From Agapetus fuscipes (taxonomy: Eukaryota; Arthropoda; Insecta; Trichoptera; Glossosomatidae): DNA of 64,000 nucleotides. Positions within the stretch are counted from its first letter, which is position 1. Each line of letters starts with the position of its first letter. The notes below the pieces were generated by a model, which had not been told where the DNA came from, did not search any database, and saw nothing but the letters and a program-made list of their open reading frames with translations. The stretch spans positions 5,890,001 through 5,954,000 of the forward strand of contig OX637343.1 of the NCBI GenBank assembly GCA_951799405.1, read 5' to 3'. Below are positions 23,901 through 35,900 of this stretch, piece by piece. A program made the position numbers and the translations under genes.

Positions 23901-26900
23901 CGTAGCAAAGTAGCGGTTTTTATAACCTAAAAAATTCAGAAAGTATGTAAGAGTTTATTGTTTACCTACGTAATATTGAAAATATTTTGGCAACTGTTAT
24001 TGTCGCCATTGTGTGTCTTATACTAGCGCCATTTTTAATTTGTCGAGCAGCATTGTAAGCATACAATACTATTTTTCTTTTAAATATACTTTCCTCTTAT
24101 TTAGTCTTTCACTAAGAGGTTCAAACACATGAAAACATTGATAATGCGTGCGCACAGCGTTTGCGCAGGCATGAATATCAATGCTGCTGACTTTCTGGAA
24201 AGATTCCGTAGTTCCACCGAAGTTTTGTGTTGTTTAAAAGACACTGTGAAGATCTTTGTTCTCTTTCTAACTAAGGACGATTTGAGATCAAGTAAGTTGA
24301 AATGGATATAATGTCTATTTTCGTTGATATAGTTTCTAGTACACAGATATCATAAGTCAAATAGTTGTTTTTTTTTTCAAATGGCGACAATACAGTTGTT
24401 GTGATAAAGACTTGCCCTGTCTCTCTCTGACTTGTTACATGTTTGTATCTCCCTTCTCTCTCTCTCTCTGTCTAACATATTATATTGATGTGTGTTGCTT
24501 GTATGTGTATGTGTATGCGTGTGTGTTAAATGTGTCTATCTGTCTCTGTCGCACTCGCTCCTAACATACGCCAACGACAGGGATAACAGGTGAGGACCAG
24601 CTCCATATACATTTATATTATACTTCGCTCGTGACAAAAATCAATGTACCTTTTCGGGATTTTATTCTGATTGTTTATTTAGTAAAATGCTTGCTTTCAA
24701 GGCCAGAGGACTAAAGTTTTCTTTTCTACAATGTAGCCAATAGGATTTCCTGTTTCAAAATACAAATCGTAGTACCAAATTTAATTAAATTAATTAAGAA
24801 TAACTTTTTGCGAAACACATAGTTTTATTTTTAATTTTTTTGGATAAATCGGACTTTATATGTCCACCTTCAGAGGCAAACTGAGGTAAAACACAAAACA
24901 CAAGGATCAAAATTCAAGGCAGGGAAGAGAAAATGTCATCTCGTTGCCAATTGGTCACGCCCAGAGCTCGCAAGACCCCTTCCAGCCCATCACTCCATAT
25001 CAGCTTTGGCCTCCCAACGCTTCTTTTTCCATTAGGTTTTGTGGAGTGGATTCAAATGCTATCCGTGCCAAAAATATATTAATATCAGCGGCTAAACATA
25101 ATGTTGTTTTGGAAAAAGAAAAAAAGAGTCTCATTGACGATGATGACGATGACGAGTTGATGATTTTTTTAGAGCGCCGTTTCGTGATGTAGTCACTTCA
25201 TGGGCGCTTGTGCAAATGATGCCAGAAATTTGCTTGTCTTCAGTGCATTTTGGAACTATTCATAGTTCTCTAGCTCTCTTACATGATGAGGCAGGTGGTG
25301 CCAGGTCAGAGGACCAGCAACTGCAAATGCACGCTCTACAAACACTGCTAACTCTTCTTATCGGCTCTTTAATACGTGCCTTAACTCTGGTTTCTCCCAA
25401 GCGTAGTGTGAGGCTTTCCACTCCATCTTAGCTTTGGCCTCCCAACTCTTATTTTGCCATTGGGTTCTTTGGAGTAGATTTAAGTGCTATCTGTGCCAAA
25501 ACTGTATAAACATCAGCAGCTGAACACAGTCTTGTTTTGGAAAGATAACAAAATAGGTGTGGATTTTTGTCACGAGCGACAGGTCACTTATTTTTTCATT
25601 TCTTTCATTTTTTCTTGATTATTTTTTTTCTGTACATTGAAAATAGTGAGTCTTGTAAAACATTAGATAAAGTTTAAAAAAAAATTGAATGTGATAAAAA
25701 AAAAATTTCTTCAATACTCTTCTTTCTACATACTTCAATAATGCCATGGTGAATTGATATCAGTAAAATATTTTTACAAATAATGAGGTCGGAACATTGA
25801 AAAGGGCGTCAAAATTAACCTCGTCATCCCGCTGGAATCTGACCGCCAGAGGTGCTAATCTCTTATCAGTTCAAAGGTTTTACAATTGTCAATTTTTTGC
25901 AGGTTAAATCTTAAACACACATATTGCATGTTGTAAACAAGTCGTTTTAATGCAGAATAAGATAATGCACCTACTAAATTGATTGAATCTGTAAAAGAAT
26001 TCAAAGAGTAGGTATAATTTTGGTTGGGTTAAATAAAAACAGAACGATTTAAAAAGTCATCCATTTCAGTTGGACATATATCTGACTCAAGATCAGAGTA
26101 CATTTTAATGTGCAAGGAATTAAACTTTTTAAGTGATTTCACACAGTTATTTGATATCAATAACTATTTTTTACAATTAATGTCGGTATTGATGTGTATT
26201 TCTTATTGATATTTTACTAAAAATATAAAATTTTTAGTTCCATCATTGACCTGCAAGTATCAAATAAATGCTGTAAGCTAGCAAAATTTCCCTGATTATC
26301 GGGAATTTACTATGTGTGACATCACATAGCCGAGGATTTTTTTTTAACGTTCCGACCTCATTGTATTTTAAAATTTTCCAATTATAAATATATTATTATT
26401 AATAAATTAATTGTTTTGATTATAGGGATTAAAAATATGTTTCATATCTAAAAAAAATGACTAAAAAGTAATTTGTAATTTTTAATCATTTAGTGGGTCC
26501 TGGAAAGGGTAAAAATCTTTTAATATTTTTACTTTCTAATAATTAAATATTTTACTTTCAAATTTTTTTCTTTTTACAAATCCGAAATATTAAAAAAATT
26601 AAACATTACTAAATAATCCAAAGCACATAGCATGCTGTGCGGAATTAGATTTTTAAAATTCTTTTTTATTCTCACTTTTTTTTTCTCAACACCTTTATTT
26701 CTTTCTTCATTTTTTGTTCTCACAAAAATACGGCTTTGGCAATGTACATATTTTTTAGGCATATAATATTTATAATATTTTTTCTATATGAAAAGTCTGT
26801 GATAGTCAATATATATATACAGTGAGACCTCACAATCCGAGTTTCTGTAACCTTGCTCGTATGTCAATTTGCTCGTATATCAAAGCAATTTTCCCCATAT

Positions 26901-29900
26901 AAATTCATTGACATGCCATTAATCCGTTCCAGCCCCAAAAATACCACTCCCAAGAGTTTTTATTATGTGTTTTTGAATTAAAAAAATGAATTTTTAAATG
27001 ACAAATATTGTATAAAATCATAATAAAAGAGAATGTAAAGCAAAAATAGGATAGGAACTCTGATTTTGGAACGGTCCGTAGTCAAGTAGCAGCACTCCGG
27101 ACTCGTAAATGGAAGGTTGTGGATTCGGATCCCAGCGGAGCACAAAAAATACCATTTATATTTCCAAATATGCTCTTCGCTGGGTTGAAAAAATCATGAA
27201 ACCTTTACCAATGACCGGTCACTAAAGGTCCAACCAGCCTTACAGCAACTGGCTCTTGCTTAAGCATTAGCACTTTGTAGCGACGACCAAGCTCTTACAC
27301 CTCTGCGGCACTACAACAAGTGTCATAGACCCCTAGAGTCTCTAGAATCTAGGTCCTCCGAGTCCCCCGCACAGGATTTAAAAAAAAAAAAAAAAACTGG
27401 TTTCATACTGGTCACTTAAATGCAACTTACATACAATGTAAATGCTACTGTATGCATAATTTTAGTCACTGCTTTTGTCTTCACTGGTCTATGTGTTTTT
27501 CGTCTGATTCAAAAAATGGTCCAAGGAGTTTTGTTTCTTCCTCCCTTTCAGAATGTTGCGGAAATGAGTTAGGCAAGTGTCATTCAATAGCTCCGATGTA
27601 CGACCAGTTGCAATTTTTTCCGGGTGTTCTTTTCCATGAACTTTCCTCATATCTCAAATTTTGTTTGTTTTTCTCGCTCGCTCGATAGCTCGTATCTCAA
27701 ATAACTCGAATGTTCGGGTACTCGTATCTCAAATAACTCGAATGTTGAGGCACTCGTATCTCAAATAACTCGAATGTTGGGGCACTCGTATCTCAAATAA
27801 CTTGTATGTTCAGGCACTCGTATCTCGAGGTACCACTGTATATATCCTAAAAAATAAACTAAATATTGCATTTTATGTAGAATGATAAATGGATTCTGCG
27901 GACCATGGTGGAAAGAAGATCCGAATTTGAAATGTATTGTCGGAGTTGTATCTGTCATCAGATAAGTGTCTTCAATGCCAAAGAAGTTCAGTGCATGCCT
28001 CTTTGGCGTAGAAGAGACAAGTCTTGTGATTGCGTTGGATATGACTCAAATGAAACTTTGAGAAATCCGACCTACTCTCCACCACGGTTCACACTGCCAA
28101 GCGCTGCATAGATTCTCTTTAAGAAGAATAATAATAGTAATATTTTGACAATATTTTGAGTGCCGTTTTGTGTGTTCACTGCAAGGGCACTGTAGAGCCG
28201 TAGCCCCTCCTGAACAGACGTGTCTTTAATCCTGATGCGTTAGCACTCTCCACAGCTCTCAGCTCGTATGGTAAGGAATTCGACACCAGAGAGCCGGCAA
28301 TGCAAATATTGCCCTTAATCTTGTAAATACAAAAAATGTGTGAAAGATACAACGGCACTCCTAGTGGGTTATTTAGTTTTAGTACATTTTTTCTATTTAC
28401 GTGATTGAAGGAATTTATGCAATGTTTTATTCTTGGAGTACTTGTATGTCCATTGAGAAATATTTTTTTTGCATGTTCATTGTAGTTTTAAAAAATATTA
28501 TATTAATATAATTTTTTTGTATTAAAGTATAAAATATATTCTACTAATGCACAATTTTTAAGAATGTCACTAAACCTTTTGTCTAAACCTGTCTTTTTAT
28601 TTTAGATATATTTTTATTTTAATGTGATTTTATTTTATTTTTAACACTTTGACTGTCAACTACGAGTTATCTCTGCCCATACTTGCCATTTTTGTGCAGC
28701 TACAATTTAAGTCAAAATATATCAGTACTAATATCGATAGATGGCTTCTGAGAAAAGAACAAAATATCAAGGCAAAATGATAAATAAAAAATATGATAAG
28801 ATAAGATAAAATATGAAAATATGATAAGAAAAATATCAATTCCATGAACAAAATTTTTTTTTAAAAAAGGAACCAAAAATATACTTAATTAGTAAAAATT
28901 ATTAATTGATTACAACTTATGACTTATTTTTTAAAAAGCACATTTTTTATGCTTTTTGATGATAACTATGTGCTAGAATTAGAGTTTTTGATAATATAAT
29001 GTGATTAAATTAAATTGGCATTTTAAGCCAGATTTCTGAAGATTGCTGTGGCAGTCAACGTGTTAAATACATTTATTTTACTATGTAAAGGCATGCTTAC
29101 CTAATACCTATTCAAAAGACTGTTTTTTCTTGAAATGATTGTAATTTTTTCACCACCCTAAAAAAATGATTGAAATATTTTTGTCAATTTGTAATTTAGA
29201 CCACGTTCCCTGTTTCAGGGAAGGTCGGCAAGTTGCAGGGCTTGGGTTTTTTTATGTTGCAAGTCCACATGCGGCATGTCGCACGTTTAATAATAAAGAG
29301 AAATAACTCGAAAATTGGGAAAATCGAGATTTTGTAATAAAACGCAAGAGCAATGCGAGAAGAATAGGTAGAATGCGACAGCCGTTCAAATTGGACGAAT
29401 ATGACCGAGATAAAACATTGGCCGCCTTTTTCATCCCATACAAGTTGTACTGGGTGTCTGAACTTTAAACGTGATTTCCCAACATTCTTGTTTTTTGAGT
29501 TATTGCTCTTTATTATTAAACGTGCGATGTGTGAGCGCGAACTTGTACGCGTCTGCTTCTGGAAATGCATGTAAATGAATCCTTAATGTAGTATGGCTTT
29601 GCAACTTAGATTATGAAATAAATTGAAATTAAATGAATTTCTCATTTCTTTGTCACAATAATATCACTTATGACAAAGTAGTGTTGAAATTCAAAAATAC
29701 TCTTTTCATAAATTTGATGAAGTTATTTTTTTGATTACTTTTTTTGTACATAACTCGTAAAGTAAGATAGTATAGAAAACCAGAGTTTAGTTAACAGAAA
29801 GTGAGTAGGTATTCTTCCCATGTAACCTTTTAGGTTTTAAAAAGGTTACAAAAAGGTTCTGGGACCTTATTGTAACTATTTTAAAACCTAAAAGGTTACT

Positions 29901-32900
29901 TGGGTTAAATTGTTAATATTGATACCTTAAAAGTGAAACTGAATAATTGTGAAATTAGCTGATATGGGTTTCTCAGATAAATGCGCCTTTTTTCCTATAT
30001 TTTTCTACAAAAGAAAATCTAAAAAAGTGTGAAAATCCTGTATTTTAGAAGTTTTTCATGTGCACTTCCTTACAATTCACTTTTTTTTTTTTTTTTTTTT
30101 TTTTATTGTAGCAAAATAATGCTAATTTAAACAATTTGATATCAAGTCAAAACAAAAAACAGTTATGTCAGAGGCGCTGTGCAAGTAGGAACCTTACAGC
30201 TTTCTCCTTAAATTTGATTACGTCACTAGTTTGTTTGATTTCTGCTGGTACTTTATTATATTCATCAAATCCTCTGTGCAGAACTCCTCTGTCATCATAT
30301 TTCACTGTTCTTACTTTTAACTTTCTTAAATCATTTTTCCCTCTAGTATCATAGCTATGTACATCCTTATTTCTAATTATGAATTTATCCAAATAAACAG
30401 GCAATAACTTATTTTCTAATCTATATATAAACATAAATGCATTCAACTTAAGATACTCCTCCACATTCAACCACTCTAAGCTAACCAACATATCTGAAAT
30501 TTTAGTATCATACTTCTGATTTAGAATCATTCTCATCGCTTTATTTTGTAATTTTTGGAACGAATTTAGATATTCTTTATTTGCCATGTATATAATTGTT
30601 GAGCAATATGAGAAATGAGGCTTAATCATAGTATTATAAACATTTATTTTATATTCAGTATTTAAAAATTTCTTTATCCTACTTAATAATCCTATTTTTT
30701 TGCTAACTTTTTTAATTATATGATCAAAATGGTACTTAAAATTTAACTTATCATCTATTATAACACCTAAATACTTAATTCTATCAACTATTTCTAATTT
30801 CTTATTATAAACCTGAACATTAATGCTACATTTATTTCTATTATTCAGTATTATTACTTTTGATTTCTCAGTGTTCAATTTTAGTTTATTCTTATTTAAC
30901 CACTTTTCTGTCATTTTCATAACATTTTCATCATTAACACTTACTATGAGAAGTTACACCCAAAAAAAAATTGTGCACGATTTCTCAAATCAGTGAATCA
31001 GCACTTATTCAGTTATACCTTTAAGGTGGCGGTGTGATGTATAAGCGGAGAAAGTTGCAGGGTTTATGTTCATTCTAGGTTTGGATTTTAATTTGTAAGT
31101 ACACATGCAGCATTTGTGAGCGCGACTTACACATTTCTGTGTGTTGGCATGCTTTTTATATAAATTTTAAATGTTAATATATCTTTGCAACTTAGATTAT
31201 AGACATAGCTTTATATATTTACTAACATTACTTTATAGCTGTCCTCGAAAGTAAGTATTGAATAGTAGCTTCTGATTGAAATATTATGAAAATGTTTATT
31301 ATAGGTTTTGAAAGAGCCTTTCAAGGTCATCAAATCTATTTTTATGTTTAAAAAAAACAAGGATAAAATTATAGAACCCATAATATATTCAATCGGGGCT
31401 AATCTTAGACTTTAAGTCGTCCGTTGAGCCCACGCTTTGACAAACTAATGATGTATTTGTAAGAACTTGTTAATCCAAGATGGCCGCAAGTGAACAGCTG
31501 ATTTGTTTTCATTCAATTATTACAAAATTTGGTAGGTAAGAATGACCGATCTGATGAAACTCCCAGTGCAGGTACCATTAGTTTGTCAAACCGTGGGCTC
31601 AGGGAGGGCTAAAATGTCTTAGAATAGCCCCAAATGTCTTTACTCTAGGAATATTGTACCCAATAATATTTTTCATGTAGATTTTTTATTTGGCGGTTAG
31701 GTTTGATTGTAGAGCTTTAAAAATATTATTGAAGCTCCGCCCCTCGCACCCTCGACAGTTACAATTTTTCTATTCTGCAGTTAAAGGTCTTTTTGGTGTC
31801 AAGATTATGCTTAACAATATTTTGATGAATGCAGTGAAATCTATGAATATTTAATAAAACCTTTTACCAACTAAAGGTTCATCACCATGCTAGAAATCCT
31901 GAATAAAATGCAGATTGCCGTATAAGTTCTGGATATGCCATCTTGCATTTTCTTTTTGGTAGTTACTAGTTAGTATGAGGCTGACCCCCCATGCTGTATA
32001 AACTTGGTTCACTTTTGCCAACGCCATCCATGTTTCAGTGAAAGGCGGCAGGAGTTGCAAAGTTGATGCACATGTGAGGTTTGGTTTAATTTGTATGCAC
32101 ACATGCAGCATGTGTAAACGCGAACTTAAATTTGTTTGCTTGTGGGCATGCATTATTTATGAACCTTCAATGTCAATATATCTTTGCAACTTAGATTACA
32201 GTCATGTTTTGGTATTTGAAAAAAAAATTAAGGGACAATATCAAAATGAGTTCTTAATCCGTTTATCGTCTCATTTTGTTTGAAACGGCTAAGAGGATGA
32301 TGACTCCAAGTTAAAACTTCAAAAGTGAAGTCATCCCTGTAAGCTCTTAGCCTTCATCGAGGACTGGAGAGATTCCCTAGATTTCAGAGTTTCTAGGAGT
32401 CTATGCCACTTGCTGTAGTGCCCCTGAGGGGTTGGTGATGTAGCGGTTGATGTCCTGATCATTTGTAGCAGGGCTGTTAGCTACATAGTGTTGTGTTGTG
32501 TGTTCGGTTGGCTTTGTTTTGATACAAAATTTATAATGATGTCAAAATTGTCTGAAGGTAGATGAACCAATCCATTGCCTTGTGTGATCAACATCCGTAT
32601 CTCCGATAAAACATATTGTAAACTGTGTACGAAATTACATTAATTGTTGATTGCTTAAGGTATAAAATGTCAACAATGGAAATATATCATTAAATTAACT
32701 CATCACAACAAGGGCAACTCGTAGAACGGCTCACATCCACCCATTTGCAGTCAATATCAAAACTATGAGAACTTGGTGTTTTCAAGACTCATTCTTTTGC
32801 CAGACTGCCCGCTTATGAAATGAGTTACCGGTATTTGTGTTTCCGCCCCAATTTAACCTTGCCCTATTCAAATCCAATATAAATCCCCATTTCCTCTCAG

Positions 32901-35900
32901 TGTCTCAAAACAAAGCAACGCAACATACACCATAGTACTGCGCAGCTAACGGCCCTGCAACAGAATCAGGACATCAACTGCCACATCTCCAACACCTCTG
33001 TAGCACTACAACAAGTGACATAGACCCCTAGAGTCTCTTGAATCTAGGGAGTCTCCCGCACAGACTTCCTTAAATAAAACACCCAAGTAATTAAGCAATA
33101 AGTGTCTTGTTGGTTGGTTGTGTTGTACGACATTTGAGTTGTGCTGTTGTTGTTGGCGTAGGTATCCCGGGCGACGACGACTCCAAGCGGCCGTCCCGCC
33201 TGCAGCAGCAGAGCCTCAACGCGGAGTGCATCCTCAGCAAGGAGCAGCTCTACGACATGTTCCAGCAGATCCTGGGCATCAAGAAGTTTGAGCACCAGCT
33301 GCTCTTCAACGCTCTCCTGGTAATTATAACCCAATTTTTTTTTTTATTATCTACAAAATGAAAGAAATAGATGCGAGCACCATAGTAGCCTTGAATCTCA
33401 CTCTTAATGATATTAAATGTTTGAGATTGTGTGTGTGTTTGTACCCCCCCTTTCCACTACCCTTCTGTCAACAATGTCAATTTGAAAGTGACTCTTTTGA
33501 GATTGGATTAAGTTGGATCTAATGATGCATGTTGTGTTTGTTGTTCAGTTGGACTCGGCGGATGAACAAGCCGCAGCCATCAGAAGAGAACTTGATGGCA
33601 GAATGCAGAGGGTCACTGAAATGGAGAGGGTGAGTAACCAACAAAAATCTTAGCATTACTTCTTCTTGTTTTTCTTTTATTCCTTACAGGTCCTTGACTT
33701 ACCTTTATGTTAGTATGAGGCTGACCAACTATACTGTAAGAAATGGTTCACTTTGCCAATCTCACCCCTGTTTCAGGGAAGGTTGCCAAGAGTTACAAGG
33801 TCTATGTTCATTTGAGATTGACCCAAGTTTGCACACCATAGGAGTTAGCCTCTTTATCTAACCTATTTATCAAGAGACTTGAAGTAAAACATAAGGTAAA
33901 CTAATAACATTTATGTAAGAGAAGCGTTGATAAGTATCAGATATTTTCATACCTCTGACACCAAAAAAAGGTGTATGTAGTAACCGTGGAGATAATATGT
34001 TTCTATAGTAACAAAAGAAAAATCATAATAACTAATGCTTAATGTCGTCAAGAACTGAATTAAATTCTTCGCCCTCCACCTTTGAATGAACAAAATTAAA
34101 ACGTTGAAATGCAAATGTTCCAGAACCGCAAGCTGATGCCCAAGTTTGTGCTGAAGGAGATGGAGTCTCTCTACATCGAGGAGCTCAAGTCCTCCATCAA
34201 CCTACTGATGGCCAATCTGGAGTCCCTGCCTGTCTCCAAGGGCAACATGGACTCCAAGTACGGGCTCAAGATCAAACGCTACAACCACAGGTGGGCCAAC
34301 ATAACCTGCAAACCTATTCACACACACACTACTACACACTCTAAACGGACTCTTCTATGCTCCATACAGGCCAATAAACCAAAGTGAATTGCTGTTACTC
34401 CAAGTGTAAACTTTTAGCAATGTAGCCAGTGAGAAGTAAAAGCAACTAAGCTACGCATATAGTGTAACCTTGCCTATGGCAGTTCATGACTTATTTATTT
34501 TTACGGGTAAGGGGGCAGGCCTCACACCAATCACCCTTAGTTGAAGTAGGGTTTTCCAGCTCTCGGGATGCTGGTTCTCATTTCTTTTGAAGGCTGAGCA
34601 AACCTTGTTTTTGAAATAAACACCGTAATGGGATATCAATTGGTTGAATCACCGAAATAATTCAAAGAATATACAAATCTGCTTGGGTTGCATAAGAACA
34701 AAACAATTTGAATAATCATTCAAATAATCTATTTCAGTTTGACGTATATCCGAGTACATGTGCAAGAAATTCAGCATTCAAAGTAATTTGACAGCTACGA
34801 AATAAGAACAGCCATAAATAAAAGCCATAAATAAAAGAAATAAAAAAAAAACAGTGTGATCTTTGACTGCTAAATGCTGTAAACTACCAAAAATTCCCTG
34901 ATTATCGGGAATTTACTATGGGTGTCTTCACATAGCCGAGGGATAATATGGATGTTCATACCTCGATAAAAAACAATTAAAGAGAGCTTAAAGACGACTC
35001 AACTAAAAAGATACGCATTGTTCTTAGGTTCAAAGCCAAAATAAGCATTTTTTATTAACACATCTTGCCTTTATTGGCCTCTGTGGAGTATTGGACCCTG
35101 ATAATAGGTACATGTTGTTTATTTTTTATAATCTGATAAGTTTGATGAAGAAAAATAGATTTTTAAAAGCAAACCTACATACTTATAATACACTTATAGT
35201 ATAACTTCTTGCCTGCGCTGTCTCCGAAGGGGTCCCATGTGACGATTTGGGACCTATTTATTTGTACGGGTAGGGGGCCGGCCTCACACCAACCACTTTC
35301 AGTTGAAGTAAGGGTTGCCCAGCTCCCGAGGGGGCTGGTTCTCATTTCCTGTGAAGGCTGAGTATACCTTGCCGGTGTTTTATTTTGGTTTCTGAAATAA
35401 ACACCGAAACGGGAAATCATTTCCGACACCCTCGGTGAGATTCCAACCTGAACTCTCTGCATGGAATGCAAGCACTCTACCGACTGAGCTATGGACCGGA
35501 CCAACTTATAAGTCAAGAAACAAAAAATATGCAATGTTACAAATTATAAACTACATGAACGAATTACTAATAAATAAATATATGAAAAAATAACAATTAC
35601 AAAAAAAAACATTTAAAAATCTGGTTTGTAGATACCTATGTACAAGAAGTATGAAAGAAAGCACTTTTATAGGGCAACACACTTCATTCTTGTGTTGAAA
35701 ATCTATTTTTCTTCATGCTAATTTACAGTATAACATTTTTGTTTTGACTAAAAATAGTTATGTACATAGTTTAAAGGCTTCGTCGAACAGGAAGCGTTTT
35801 AATGTCACGGCATCAGCGTTTAAGTGCCGTAAAACCGCATATGTACATTGTGTTTGAACGGCTGCGACGTTATTCAGTCGTCGTCACTGGTCACAATGTC

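Noticed and set aside
29196..29570. 124-codon minus-strand open frame as a gene
   Set aside because: It spans a MITE and the repeat it interrupts; no coding character.
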